Below, piece by piece: positions 8,372 through 18,073 of a DNA stretch of 37,642 bases (position 1 is its first letter; each line of letters begins with the position of its first letter). Position numbers and translations under genes: made by a program. The notes beneath the pieces are model-generated. The model saw nothing but the letters and a program-made list of their open reading frames with translations, searched no databases and was not told the origin of the DNA. The stretch is from Desulfuromonadales bacterium GWC2_61_20 (lineage in GTDB: Bacteria; Desulfobacterota; Desulfuromonadia; Desulfuromonadales; UBA2197): the NCBI GenBank assembly GCA_001799485.1, contig MGTO01000021.1, forward strand, positions 1-37,642, in the 5' to 3' direction.

Positions 8372-11300
8372 ATGCCCCAATCCAGGCACGCCATCATGCC
8401 CATCACCGGTCTGACCTGCGCCAATTGCGCCCTGCGCGTCGAAGAACGGGTGCGCACGTTGCCGGGAGTGCAGGAGGCCAATGTCGATTTTGCCGGCGAA
8501 CGGCTGCGCGTCGGCTTTGCTCCGGACCTCCTTGACGAAAGAGCCATCATCGCCGCTATCCGTGACCTCGGTTACGGTGTTGCCATCGGCAAGATCGCCT
8601 GGCCGGTCACCGGGCTGCAGGATCAGACCGACGCCGCCACCCTGGAGAAAATCCTTGACCGGGAGGACGGGGTCCTCACGGTCAACGTCAGTTACGGCAC
8701 CGAACGGGTGACCCTCGAATTCATCCCGGGGATGACGACCATCGGCGAACTGGCCGGAACGATCCGCCGGGCAGGTTTCGATATCGTGCCGGTGCGCGAT
8801 TCGGAAGCGCTGGAGGACATTGAGGCAACTCTCCGGTCGGCAGAGCTGGACAGGCAGAGGCAGCTGCTGACGATCGGCCTCCTCTTGACGATACCCCTCA
8901 TCCTTTTCAGCATGGCCCGCGACTTTCGCGGTGTGACCTACCCATACGACGAACTGGCCATGCTCGTCGCGGCGACTCTTGTCCAGTTTGTCGTCGGCTG
9001 GCAATTTCATGTCGGCGCCTGGAAAAGTCTGCGGTCGGGGAGCGCCAACATGGATGTCCTCATCGTCCTCGGCTCTTCCGCCGCCTATTTCTCCAGTCTC
9101 GGCGTCACCCTCGGCCTGATCGACAGCCCGAATGTCTATTTTGAAACCGGGGCCGCCATCATCACCCTGATCCGCCTCGGCAAGTATCTCGAGTCCCGGG
9201 CCAAGGGACAGGCTTCCTCGGCGCTTAAAGGGTTGATGGGACTGCGCGCGACGACGGCGGCGGTGCTGCGCGACGGCCGGGAAAAGGAGATCGGCGTCGA
9301 CGAGGTTGTCGTTGGCGACACCATCGTCGTCCGCCCCGGCGGCAAGGTGCCGGTCGACGGCATCATCAGCGAGGGACGCTCGGCCTTCGACGAAGGGATG
9401 CTGACCGGCGAATCGATGCCGGTGAGCAAAGGCCCCGGCGACGAAGTCATCGGCGCCACCGTCAACCGCGAAGGGCTGATCAGATTCGAGGCGACCAAGG
9501 TCGGCAAGAATACGGCCTTGGCCCAAATCGCCCGACTGGTCCAGGAGGCCCAGGGGAGCAAGGCGCCGATCCAGAAACTGACCGACGAAATCGGCCGTTA
9601 TTTTGTCCCCTTCGTCATCGGCATTGCTCTCTGTACTTTTTTCGGCTGGATCTACGTCGCCCACATCGCCTGGACCGGGGCGATGCTCAACGCCATCGCC
9701 GTCCTCGTCATCGCCTGCCCCTGCGCCATCGGCCTGGCGACACCGACCGCGATCATGGTCGGCACGTCGCGCGGCGCCGAGCTCGGCATCCTCTTCAAAA
9801 ACAGTGAAATCCTCGAACGCGCCGGACGCGTCGACATCGTCGTCTTCGACAAGACCGGAACCCTGACCAGGGGCGAACCGGAAGTAACCGATATCGTCGC
9901 CGTCGGCGAGCGGACCGCCGCCGCCATCCTGCGCCTGGCGGCGAGCGCCGAACGCGGCTCGGAACACCCTCTGGGCCGCGCCATCGTCAAGGCGGCGCAG
10001 AACAAAGGTTTGGTCCTGGCCGATCCCGAGCAATTCCGTGCTTTCGGCGGTTTTGGCATCGGGGCGGTGGTTGAGGGACACCAGGTCGCGGTCGGCAACC
10101 TGCGGATGATGGAGAATGCAGGCCTTGCCCTGGAAGAGTTGCCGGAGGAGGTCCTGCGCCTGCAAAACGAAGGCAAGACCGTCATGATCGTCGCCAGCGG
10201 CCCGGTCGACGCCCTTGCGCCGGCCCGGCCGCTCGGTTTGATCGCCGTAGCCGATACGCTCAAGCCGGGAGCGCGGGAGACGATCGCCGAACTGCGTCTT
10301 CTGGGTCTCGATATCGTCATGATGACCGGCGACAACCAGTGCACCGCCGACGCCATCGCCCGCCAGGTCGGCATCGAGAGGGTGGTGGCGGACGTGCTGC
10401 CGGGGGACAAGGCCGCAGCCATCAGGCGCATGCAGTCCGCCGGCACTCTCGGCAATTTCGCCCACCCGCGGGTGGCGATGGTCGGCGACGGCATCAACGA
10501 CGCCCCGGCCCTGGCCCAGGCCGATGTCGGGATCGCCATCGGCACCGGCACCGATATCGCCATGGCCGCCGCCGGCATAACCCTCATCAGCGGCGACCTC
10601 GCCGGAGTCGGCCGGGCCATTTCCCTCTCCCGCGGGACCGCCCAGACCATCGTGCAGAATCTGATCTGGGCCCTTTTCTACAACGTCGCCTTGATCCCCA
10701 TCGCCGCCTACGGTCTCCTCATCCCCATGTTCGCCGCCGGCGCCATGGCTTTCAGTTCGATCTTCGTCGTCACCAACAGCCTGCGTCTGCGCGGTTACAC
10801 AGGAGCGACCTTCGCCCCGCAGAAAACGTGCTTGCGGCAAGGACTGGAGCTCATCCCGCAAACTGTCGTCCCGGCCATCGCCCTGGCCATTCTCATCGTC
10901 GTGCCGCTGCTGATCATGCCGGGGACGATGGAGATCGCGGGGACGCTCCCCGGCACCATGACCCCGTTGCTCATGATGACGATGGCGATTGCCAATGCCT
11001 TGATCGCCATCTCCTACGCTTCGATCCCCTTCTTCCTCATCGTCTTTGTCAAAAAGCGCAAGGACATGCCTTTCACCTGGATCATCTTCCTCTTCGGCAT
11101 GTTCATTCTCGCCTGCGGCACCACCCATCTGGTCCATGTCATCGGCCTGTGGTGGCCGGTCGACTGGTGGCAGGCGATCGTCGACACCCTCTGTGCCGCC
11201 GCCTCCCTGGCGACGGCCATCGTCCTCTGGCCGGTCTTGCCCAAATTGCTCGCCATCCCCAGCCCGCAACAGCTGCGGCAGGTGAACAGGGCACTGCAAG

Positions 11301-12607
11301 TGGAGAAGGACAAACTTGAGTACACCCAGGGAGAGTTGCGCAAGGCCTATACCGAGGTGGAGCAGCGGGTCAAGGAACGCACCGAGGATTTGCTGATTGC
11401 CAACAAGGCGCTGCAGGGCGAAATCGCCGAGCGCAAGGACGCGGAGCATAAACTCAAGGCGAGCGAGGAATCGCTCAAACGACAAATCAGCCTCTTCACT
11501 TCGCTGCTTAAAATCCTCCCCAACGGCGTGTTCATGGTCGAGGCTCCGTCCGGGAAACCGTTGCTGGCCAACGATGCGGCCTTGACCCTCCTGGGACGGG
11601 GGATTCTCCCCGATGCGACCAGAAAAAATCTCGCGGAAGTCTACCAGGCCTTCAAGGAGGGGAGCCACGCCCCCTATCCGCCGGACGAGATGCCTATTCT
11701 GCGCGGGATGTGGGGCCAGACCTCGCACATCGACGACATGGTGGTGGTCCGGCCGGACGGCATGACGACCCAGCTGGAGATATTCGGCACCCCGGTGAAG
11801 GACGAGGGCGGGGAGATTTGGGCCAGCCTCGTGAGTTTCATGGATATTACCGACCGCAAACGGGCTGAAGCAAAAATCCACCGGCTCAACAGCGAACTGG
11901 AACAACGGGTTATCGCACGCACCGCCGAACTGGAAGCCGCCAACAAAGAGCTCGAAGCCTTTACCTACAGCGTCTCCCACGACCTGCGCGCGCCGCTGCG
12001 GGCCATCGACGGCTTTAGCAAAATTCTCCTCGAGGACCACACGTCGCATCTTGAGGCCGAGGGAATCCGCCTCTGCGGCGTCATCAGCGACAGTGCGCGG
12101 CGCATGGGGCGACTCATCGACGACCTCCTTGCTTTCTCCCGTCTCGGGAAAACCGAGATCAACCTGACAACCGTCGACATGACTGCCCTGGCCGCCGAGG
12201 TCTTTGCCGAATTGACGACGCCGCAGGAGCGCGAGCGCATCGATTTTCGTCTCGCGTCCCTCCCCGAGGTCAAGGGCGACCCGGCGCTGTTGCGGCAAGT
12301 CTGGGCCAACCTCCTCGGCAATGCCCTCAAGTTCTCGGCCAACAAGGAGGAGGCGATCATCACCGTCGACGCCACCCGGCAGGACGAGCAGAATGTCTAT
12401 GTTGTCCGGGACAATGGCGCCGGCTTCGACATGCGCTACGCGAACAAACTCTTCGGCGTCTTCCAGCGCTTGCATCACGAAAGGGAATTCGCCGGCACCG
12501 GTCTCGGTCTCGCCATCGTCCAGCGCATCGTCGAGCGCCATGGCGGCCAGGTCTGGGCGAAGTCCGCCATGAACCGGGGGGCGACCTTTTTCTTCACCCT
12601 GGGGTGA
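8372..12607 (+). CDS. Cu(I) P-type ATPase / ethylene-receptor-like domain / PAS / histidine kinase fusion
   Basis: One uninterrupted frame of 1411 residues. Residues 1-70 are a heavy-metal-associated domain with C16-x-x-C19; 80-145 resemble a second such domain that lacks the CxxC. Residues ~165-805 are a complete P1B-1 Cu(I) pump: TGES (345-348), CPC (449-451), DKTGT (D493), SEHP (H532), TGDN (652), GDGINDAP (705-712), YN (770-771) and M792-x-x-SS. An extra membrane helix and a Met-rich loop (849-871) lead into three helices (about 872-965) that align without gaps to the ETR1 ethylene-binding domain: Y882, I885, P886, I912, C915 and H919 match ETR1 Y32, I35, P36, I62 and the copper ligands C65 and H69, while N875 replaces D25. 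Then come a coiled coil, PAS (about 1035-1165), HisKA (H1203) and HATPase_c (N1317, DNGAGF, GTGLGLA). AGGAG at 8364-8368 precedes the ATG. Copper export or loading, and ethylene or copper sensing, are inferred. Confidence 0.93.
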   Translation: MPQSRHAIMPITGLTCANCALRVEERVRTLPGVQEANVDFAGERLRVGFAPDLLDERAIIAAIRDLGYGVAIGKIAWPVTGLQDQTDAATLEKILDREDGVLTVNVSYGTERVTLEFIPGMTTIGELAGTIRRAGFDIVPVRDSEALEDIEATLRSAELDRQRQLLTIGLLLTIPLILFSMARDFRGVTYPYDELAMLVAATLVQFVVGWQFHVGAWKSLRSGSANMDVLIVLGSSAAYFSSLGVTLGLIDSPNVYFETGAAIITLIRLGKYLESRAKGQASSALKGLMGLRATTAAVLRDGREKEIGVDEVVVGDTIVVRPGGKVPVDGIISEGRSAFDEGMLTGESMPVSKGPGDEVIGATVNREGLIRFEATKVGKNTALAQIARLVQEAQGSKAPIQKLTDEIGRYFVPFVIGIALCTFFGWIYVAHIAWTGAMLNAIAVLVIACPCAIGLATPTAIMVGTSRGAELGILFKNSEILERAGRVDIVVFDKTGTLTRGEPEVTDIVAVGERTAAAILRLAASAERGSEHPLGRAIVKAAQNKGLVLADPEQFRAFGGFGIGAVVEGHQVAVGNLRMMENAGLALEELPEEVLRLQNEGKTVMIVASGPVDALAPARPLGLIAVADTLKPGARETIAELRLLGLDIVMMTGDNQCTADAIARQVGIERVVADVLPGDKAAAIRRMQSAGTLGNFAHPRVAMVGDGINDAPALAQADVGIAIGTGTDIAMAAAGITLISGDLAGVGRAISLSRGTAQTIVQNLIWALFYNVALIPIAAYGLLIPMFAAGAMAFSSIFVVTNSLRLRGYTGATFAPQKTCLRQGLELIPQTVVPAIALAILIVVPLLIMPGTMEIAGTLPGTMTPLLMMTMAIANALIAISYASIPFFLIVFVKKRKDMPFTWIIFLFGMFILACGTTHLVHVIGLWWPVDWWQAIVDTLCAAASLATAIVLWPVLPKLLAIPSPQQLRQVNRALQVEKDKLEYTQGELRKAYTEVEQRVKERTEDLLIANKALQGEIAERKDAEHKLKASEESLKRQISLFTSLLKILPNGVFMVEAPSGKPLLANDAALTLLGRGILPDATRKNLAEVYQAFKEGSHAPYPPDEMPILRGMWGQTSHIDDMVVVRPDGMTTQLEIFGTPVKDEGGEIWASLVSFMDITDRKRAEAKIHRLNSELEQRVIARTAELEAANKELEAFTYSVSHDLRAPLRAIDGFSKILLEDHTSHLEAEGIRLCGVISDSARRMGRLIDDLLAFSRLGKTEINLTTVDMTALAAEVFAELTTPQERERIDFRLASLPEVKGDPALLRQVWANLLGNALKFSANKEEAIITVDATRQDEQNVYVVRDNGAGFDMRYANKLFGVFQRLHHEREFAGTGLGLAIVQRIVERHGGQVWAKSAMNRGATFFFTLG

Positions 12608-12654
12608 AAAAGGCCGTTGCCGCCGCGGGGACGCGGAGAGGGCTAAAAATATAT

Positions 12655-12741
12655 AGGTGCCAAGTGTTTAATCCTAAGTTACTATTCGTTGGGCTCAGGT
12701 GTTGTCCGCACCTGAAACGCATGGCAATGTTTTCGGCACCT
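12655..12741 (+). promoter_or_regulatory. Nested inverted repeats in the gap before the response regulator
   Basis: The 171-base gap between the fusion kinase and the next response regulator contains an outer pair, AGGTGCC (12655-12661) with GGCACCT (12735-12741), enclosing an inner perfect hairpin, TCAGGTG (12695-12701) with CACCTGA (12709-12715). The arrangement could be a structured leader or an operator. It has no U-run, so it is not a simple terminator, and I could not match it to a known riboswitch. Confidence 0.3.
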
Positions 12742-12778
12742 AAGCGGGCATCCTTTTTTACCTGAAAGGAAAAAGGTA

Positions 12779-13228
12779 ATGACCATGGACGCTGCGCAAA
12801 ACGTCAACATCCTGCTGGTCGAGGACAATCCCCAGGACGCCGAGCTGGCCATCCGCTCCCTGCGCAAGGGCGGCCTGGGCAACGGCCTCTTTCACGTCGA
12901 AGACGGCGCCGAGGCACTCGACTTCCTCTTCTGCCGCGGGGCCTACCAGGACCGGACGATGGCGCAGCAGCCAAAAACCATCCTCCTCGATCTGAAGTTG
13001 CCCAAGGTGGACGGCCTCGATGTCTTGCGCGCACTCAAGAGCGACGAACGGACACGCGCGATTCCGGTTGTCATCGTCACCTCCTCACGCGAAGATCCGG
13101 ACATCAAGACCGCCTACAACCTTGGGGCGAACAGTTATGTCGTCAAACCGGTCAACTGTGAGGATTTTTCTGCGGCGATGCTGCAACTCGGCTTATACTG
13201 GCTCCTGCTTAACCAGCCGCCACAGTAA
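12779..13228 (+). CDS. Stand-alone response regulator (Rcp1-like)
   Basis: This is a receiver-only protein of 149 residues with the acidic pair E15-D16, predicted acceptor D71 in TILLDLKLP, and lysine K123 in SYVVKPVN. It is of the same type as the regulator at 170-628. It is the first gene after the copper pump/ethylene-receptor-like kinase and is a likely phosphate acceptor for it, by position. AAGGA (12766-12770) lies eight bases before the ATG; an ATG two codons later is also possible. With no output domain it would act by protein contact or by passing phosphate on. Confidence 0.9.
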   Translation: MTMDAAQNVNILLVEDNPQDAELAIRSLRKGGLGNGLFHVEDGAEALDFLFCRGAYQDRTMAQQPKTILLDLKLPKVDGLDVLRALKSDERTRAIPVVIVTSSREDPDIKTAYNLGANSYVVKPVNCEDFSAAMLQLGLYWLLLNQPPQ

Positions 13229-13267
13229 CAGCGCCGCCCGCAACTGCTATTCAATCAGGGAGATGTC

Positions 13268-16200
13268 ATGGATTATCGTCTGCGCTTTCTCCTCGTCGAA
13301 GACACACCGACCGATGCCGAGCTGGTCCAGCGCGAGGTGCGCAAGAGCTATCCCAACGCCGAATTCCTCCTGGTCGATACCCGCCCCGATTTTCTCGCGG
13401 CCCTCGACTCCTTTCGCCCCGACGTCATCCTCTCCGACTACAGTCTCCCCGAATTCGACGGCATGACCGCCCTGCAGCTGGCCAGGGAACGCTTGCCGGA
13501 TATTCCCTTCATCCTCGTCACCGGCTCGATCAACGAAGAGACCGCTGTCGCCTGCATGCATGCCGGCGCCTGGAACTACATCCTCAAGGATCACCTGCGG
13601 CGTCTCTGCCCGGCCATCGAAAACAGCCTGGAACAGTGCCTGCGCATCGCCGAGCATCACCGCACCGATCGGGAACTGGCGAAAAACGAGGAGCGCCTGC
13701 GCCTGGCGCTGCGGGCCGCCAACCAGGGACTGTTCGACATCGACCTGGAGAGCGGCGAGATGGTGGTGTCGCCGGAGTATGCCCTCATGCTCGGCTACGA
13801 TCCCTTTACCTTTCACAACTCCATGGCGCTGACCCGTGAGCGCATGCATCCGGACGACGTAGAATCCGCCCAGCGGGCTTATGACGAATACGTCGGCGGC
13901 CAGCGCGACGAATACCGCGTCGAATATCGTCAGCGCACCAAAGACGGCGACTGGATCTGGGTCCTCTCCCGCGGCAAAATCGTCGCCCGTGCCACCGACG
14001 GCACGCCGCGGCGCATGCTCGGCATCCTCGCCAACGTCAGCGAACGCAAGAAGAACGAAGCCGAACTGATACAGCTCAACCGCACCCTGCGCGTCCTCTC
14101 GCTCTGCAACGAAACCCTGGTACGGGCAACCAGCGAAGCCGAACTTCTCGACAACATCTGCCGCAATCTGGTCGAGGTCGGCGGGTATCAGTTGGCCTGG
14201 GTCGGTTTTGTCGGAGAGACATCGCCTCTCATCGTACCGGCGGGACAGGTCGGCAGCGATCTCGGCGTGCTTGGCTGTCTGCGCGAGCACCTCCTCGACT
14301 GCGACAATCCCTGCCCGACGGCGCGCGCCGTATCGCAACACCGCCCGGTCCTGGAAAAGCGTACGAACGGCCCCGATCACCCGCATCTGCGCCACCTGGG
14401 GGAAACCCTCGGGGTCCGTGCCATCATCGCCCTCCCCCTAGTCAATGCCGGGAATGTCTTCGGCGCCCTGACCATCTACAGTCGCGACATCGACGCCTTC
14501 GACCCCGAGGAGATCCGCCTCCTCGGCGAACTGACCGACGATCTGGCCTTCGGTATCAGCGGGTTGCGCAACCAGGCGGCACGCCAGAGCGCCGAGGCGG
14601 CACTGAAGCTCTATCAGCTCGCCATCGAGGCGAGCAGCAACGGCATCCTCATCGCCGACGCCGCCGCCGACATCTCCGATCCGCCGCTCCTTCACGCCAA
14701 CCCGGCCTTCGCGCGCATGACCGGCTACAGCGAGGTCGAAGCCCGGGGCCAGGGACTCTTCTTTTTCGTCCACAACGACGATCCCCTCGCCCTGCGGGAT
14801 CTCGACGCCTCGTTGCGGAATAAGCAGACAGGGATGGGGTTACTCCACTGCCGACGCAAGAACGGCGAGTTCTTCTGGTGCGAAATGGCCATCTCCCCTT
14901 TGCGTAACGCCCAAGGGCGTCTGACGCACTTTGTCGCCGTCCTCACCGACGTGACCGAACACAAGCGCTACGAGGAGGAACTCGAACATCAGGCGACCCA
15001 CGACGCCCTGACCGGACTGGCCAACCGCAACCTGCTCATCGACCGCATGGGGCAGAGCACGGTCTTTGCCGACCGCTCGCAGCGGGTGGTGGCGGTCTTG
15101 CTTCTCGATCTCGACCGCTTCAAGGTCATCAACGACAGCCTCGGCCACCTTGCCGGTGACGAGTTGCTCCTCCATGTGGCGCAACGCCTCACGGCCCATG
15201 TGCGCGCCGGCGACACGGTGGCCCGTCTGGGGGGAGACGAATTCGTCGTCACCCTGGCTGAAGTCGCCGATGCCGCCGATGTCGTCATGGTGACGAAAAA
15301 ATTGATGGCCATCTTCAATGCGGCCTTTTCCGTGGCCGGACGGGACCTGCACATCCATCCGAGTATCGGCATCAGCCTCTATCCGAAGGACGGAACGGAC
15401 CCGGGCAGCTTGCTCCGCTGTGCCGATATCGCCATGTATCAGGCGAAGAACGAGGGGGGGAATGCCTTTCGCTTCTTCGCTCCGGAGATGAATCTGCGCG
15501 TCACCGAAACCCTGGAGCTGGAGTCCGAACTGCGCAAGGCGGTGGCAAACGCCGCCCTCAAGATCTTCTACCAGCCCAAAGTCGACCTCGTCACCGGCAG
15601 GATTTGCGGCGCCGAGGCGTTGTTGCGCTGGCCCCATGCCAGCCGCGGGATGATCTCGCCGATGGCCTTCATCCCCCTGGCCGAGGAGACCGGGCTGATC
15701 CTCCCCATCGGCAAATGGGTCATCGATTCCGTCTGCGCCGCCATCAAGGCCTGGCAGAAGGCCGGGTTGCCGGAGGTCAGTGTCGCGGTCAACCTCTCGG
15801 CGCGGCAGTTTAACGAACAAGATCTCGAAGCGACGGTGCGGCAGGCGCTGGCGAACAATCGTCTCGATCCATGTTGGCTCGAACTGGAGCTGACCGAGAG
15901 CATGCTGATGCGCAAACCGGAAGCGGCGATCAAGACCATGCAGCAGCTCAAGACCATCGGCGTCTCCCTCTCCCTCGACGATTTCGGCACCGGCTTTTCC
16001 AGTCTCAACTACCTGCGGCGATTCCCCGTCGACATCCTCAAAATCGACCGTTCGTTCATCACGGATGTTGCCACCGACAGCAGCGCCGCGGCGGTGGCGA
16101 CAAGCATCATCGCCATCGCCCACACCCTCGGCATGCGCTCCATCGCCGAGGGGGTAGAGAATATCGATCAGCTGCAATTCCTCTGTGAGCACGGCTGCGA

Positions 16201-16324
16201 AGAGATGCAGGGTTTCTACTTCAGCCGGCCCCTGCCGGAGGAAGAATTTTTGACGTTGCTCCGTTCGGGCAAATGCCTCGAAATACCCCAGAGCGCCGTC
16301 GTGCCAGGGCAAAAGGAATCGTGA
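13268..16324 (+). CDS. REC-PAS-GAF-PAS-GGDEF-EAL c-di-GMP protein
   Basis: The protein has 1018 residues: receiver (acceptor D57 in VILSDYSLP), PAS (about 150-265), GAF (about 275-435), PAS (about 450-580), GGDEF (about 585-745) and EAL (about 755-1000). The cyclase signature GGDEF is intact at 655-659, with an RxxD product-inhibition site at 646-649. The phosphodiesterase motif EALL is at 783-786 and DDFGTG at 904-909, so both catalytic domains look competent; which one dominates cannot be told. No membrane segment is present. AGGGAG five bases upstream supports the start. Its place after a receiver-only regulator suggests that kinase signals here feed into cyclic di-GMP. Confidence 0.92.
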   Translation: MDYRLRFLLVEDTPTDAELVQREVRKSYPNAEFLLVDTRPDFLAALDSFRPDVILSDYSLPEFDGMTALQLARERLPDIPFILVTGSINEETAVACMHAGAWNYILKDHLRRLCPAIENSLEQCLRIAEHHRTDRELAKNEERLRLALRAANQGLFDIDLESGEMVVSPEYALMLGYDPFTFHNSMALTRERMHPDDVESAQRAYDEYVGGQRDEYRVEYRQRTKDGDWIWVLSRGKIVARATDGTPRRMLGILANVSERKKNEAELIQLNRTLRVLSLCNETLVRATSEAELLDNICRNLVEVGGYQLAWVGFVGETSPLIVPAGQVGSDLGVLGCLREHLLDCDNPCPTARAVSQHRPVLEKRTNGPDHPHLRHLGETLGVRAIIALPLVNAGNVFGALTIYSRDIDAFDPEEIRLLGELTDDLAFGISGLRNQAARQSAEAALKLYQLAIEASSNGILIADAAADISDPPLLHANPAFARMTGYSEVEARGQGLFFFVHNDDPLALRDLDASLRNKQTGMGLLHCRRKNGEFFWCEMAISPLRNAQGRLTHFVAVLTDVTEHKRYEEELEHQATHDALTGLANRNLLIDRMGQSTVFADRSQRVVAVLLLDLDRFKVINDSLGHLAGDELLLHVAQRLTAHVRAGDTVARLGGDEFVVTLAEVADAADVVMVTKKLMAIFNAAFSVAGRDLHIHPSIGISLYPKDGTDPGSLLRCADIAMYQAKNEGGNAFRFFAPEMNLRVTETLELESELRKAVANAALKIFYQPKVDLVTGRICGAEALLRWPHASRGMISPMAFIPLAEETGLILPIGKWVIDSVCAAIKAWQKAGLPEVSVAVNLSARQFNEQDLEATVRQALANNRLDPCWLELELTESMLMRKPEAAIKTMQQLKTIGVSLSLDDFGTGFSSLNYLRRFPVDILKIDRSFITDVATDSSAAAVATSIIAIAHTLGMRSIAEGVENIDQLQFLCEHGCEEMQGFYFSRPLPEEEFLTLLRSGKCLEIPQSAVVPGQKES

Positions 16325-16334
16325 GCAAGGCCCT

Positions 16335-17732
16335 ATGCCGAACATTCTGAAGGAAATCACCCTCCTCCTGGTCGAGGACGAGGCGCTGCTGCGCCGGGCC
16401 ACCGTCGACTTTCTCTCCGGTTACTGTGGCCGCGTCGTCTTTGCCGGCAACGGAAGCGAAGCGCTGGAAGTCTTTGCCCGCGAGAAACCCGACCTGGTTC
16501 TGACCGACATCATCATGCCGGAAATGGACGGCATCGCTCTCACCGAACGCCTGCACGAGCTCAGCCCCGAAACCCCCGTCGTCTTCTTTAGCGCCTTTTC
16601 CGATGTCCCTTACCTGCTGCGCGGCATCGAGCTCGGCGTCGCCGGCTTCATCCCCAAGCCAGCAGCGGACACACAGCTTCTCGCCGTCCTCGAAAAGGCC
16701 GCCCTGCCGGTCCTCCAGCGCAAGCAGCTGACGGGGCTCGAGAGAGAGCTGCTGCACTCGGTAGAATTGCGTCTCGGCAAGAGCCCCAGGATGAAGGAGA
16801 TTGCGGCGCAGGTGACACGCCTCGCCCGCACCGACTACTCCCTCCTCATCCAGGGCGAGACCGGCACCGGCAAGTCGCGCCTCGCCGCCCTCATTCACGA
16901 CCTCAGCCCGCGCGCGGAAAAACCTTTTGTCTCGGTGCAACTCAGCACCCTGCCGGAATCTCTTGTTGCCTCCAACCTCTTCGGTCACGAAAAAGGCGCC
17001 TTCACCGGCGCCGAACAGAAACGCGAAGGGCTGGTCGCCGCCGCGCGGGGCGGGACCCTCTTCATTGACGACATCGACGCCGCGTCCCCGATGGTGCAGG
17101 CCCTCCTCTTGCAACTGGTCGACGAAAAGAGTTTTACCCCCCTCGGCAGCAATCGCCAGCAAAAGGCCGAGGTGCGGATCATCGCCGCCAGCAACAGCGA
17201 TCTTGCCACGGCTTCGGCCACCGGCCAGTTTCGCCAGGACCTCTATTACCGCCTCGCCGGACTGGTCATCGAATTACCACCGCTGCGCACCATCTCCGAA
17301 GAAATTCCCCAACTGGCGACGACATTCCTGCGCGAGGTGGCCCAGGGCCTGCACTGCAAGGCGCCCCTTATCACCGCCGAGGCCATGGCCCTGCTGCGCG
17401 CCCATCCCTGGCCGGGCAACATTCGCGAACTGCAGAATGTCCTCAAGCGGGCAACGATTCTGGTGACCGATGAAATCGACGCCGGACTCATCCATGACAC
17501 CCTTGGCCACGCAGAAAACGGCAATGGCGCCTCCGCCGCCTCGCCGGCGCCGGCAAACCCGGCGGCCGAGGCCCTCCCCCTGACCATGGCGGCGGTGGAA
17601 GAATGGGCGCTGAAGCGGGCACTGGCGGCGGCCGAGGGAAAAAAAATGCTCGCCGCCCGTCTCCTCGACTTGAACTACTACACCTTCCGCCGCCGCCTGG
17701 CGCGTTACGGTTTGGACGGTGGCGAGGACTGA
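16335..17732 (+). CDS. Sigma-54-dependent response regulator (NtrC family)
   Basis: The protein has 465 residues: receiver (acceptor D58 in LVLTDIIMPEMDG, lysine in FIPKP), AAA+ sigma-54 activator domain and a C-terminal Fis-type helix-turn-helix (about 425-460). Walker A is GETGTGKS (from residue 174), the sigma-54 contact loop is an intact GAFTGA (221-226), and Walker B is FIDDID. It should bind upstream of -24/-12 promoters and drive open-complex formation when phosphorylated. It starts ten bases after the preceding gene. A good sigma-54 promoter lies 128 bases downstream of its stop, ahead of the surface-protein cluster, which is its likely target by position. Confidence 0.92.
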   Translation: MPNILKEITLLLVEDEALLRRATVDFLSGYCGRVVFAGNGSEALEVFAREKPDLVLTDIIMPEMDGIALTERLHELSPETPVVFFSAFSDVPYLLRGIELGVAGFIPKPAADTQLLAVLEKAALPVLQRKQLTGLERELLHSVELRLGKSPRMKEIAAQVTRLARTDYSLLIQGETGTGKSRLAALIHDLSPRAEKPFVSVQLSTLPESLVASNLFGHEKGAFTGAEQKREGLVAAARGGTLFIDDIDAASPMVQALLLQLVDEKSFTPLGSNRQQKAEVRIIAASNSDLATASATGQFRQDLYYRLAGLVIELPPLRTISEEIPQLATTFLREVAQGLHCKAPLITAEAMALLRAHPWPGNIRELQNVLKRATILVTDEIDAGLIHDTLGHAENGNGASAASPAPANPAAEALPLTMAAVEEWALKRALAAAEGKKMLAARLLDLNYYTFRRRLARYGLDGGED

Positions 17733-17860
17733 TCCTGTCGATTGCCGCCCACACTATATATCCATTCCGACTAGCCAAAATAGATACCCCCCGTGTTTTG
17801 CCCACCCTGCCCGCCCCATCGCGTCACCATAACTACCCGTAATCACATCGTTACCTCTTC

Positions 17861-17876
17861 TGGCACAACTTCTGCT
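17861..17876 (+). promoter_or_regulatory. Candidate sigma-54 (-24/-12) promoter
   Basis: TGGCACAACTTCTGCT fits the -24/-12 consensus: GG at 17862-17863 and GC at 17874-17875 are separated by exactly 10 bases, and only the first T of the TTGC element differs. Transcription would start near 17887 and run into the gene at 18074 and possibly the exported-protein cluster. It lies directly behind the gene for a sigma-54 activator. Confidence 0.6.
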
Positions 17877-17927
17877 TAACTCTCATTAGAGCTTTACGCC
17901 TGCGTCATTCGTAACGAACGTCAATTT

Positions 17928-18053
17928 AAACCGCAGAGCCGCAGAGTCACGGAGAAAGTCGGGTGCTCGGCTGGCTGCAAACTGATCGATGGCTTTTGCC
18001 GGTGAAGTTGGCGCTTTACTCTGCGTCTCAGCGCCTCAGCGCCTTAGCGGTTC
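17928..18053. repeat. Imperfect inverted repeat of the CCGCAGAG / CTCTGCGG type
   Basis: The left arm (17928-17958) reads AACCGCAGAGCCGCAGAG and onwards; the right arm (about 18019-18053) reads CTCTGCGTCTCAGCGC and on to TAGCGGTT, roughly its reverse complement. Such GC-rich inverted repeats occur dispersed between genes in many environmental bacteria. It sits between the sigma-54 promoter and the next gene, so it would be transcribed as part of the leader. Confidence 0.5.
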
Positions 18054-18073
18054 GGTTGTTTTTGGAGGTTGTC

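Noticed and set aside
8327-12541. A 1404-codon open frame on the minus strand opposite the fusion gene
   Set aside because: It has no family motifs, is strongly Asp/Gly/His/Val-biased, and mirrors the GC-rich codon pattern of the real plus-strand gene, so it is a shadow frame.
12655-12741. Considered as a GEMM (c-di-GMP) riboswitch because a GGDEF-EAL gene is nearby
   Set aside because: The conserved riboswitch core sequences and tetraloop-receptor layout are not present; only simple nested inverted repeats are seen.
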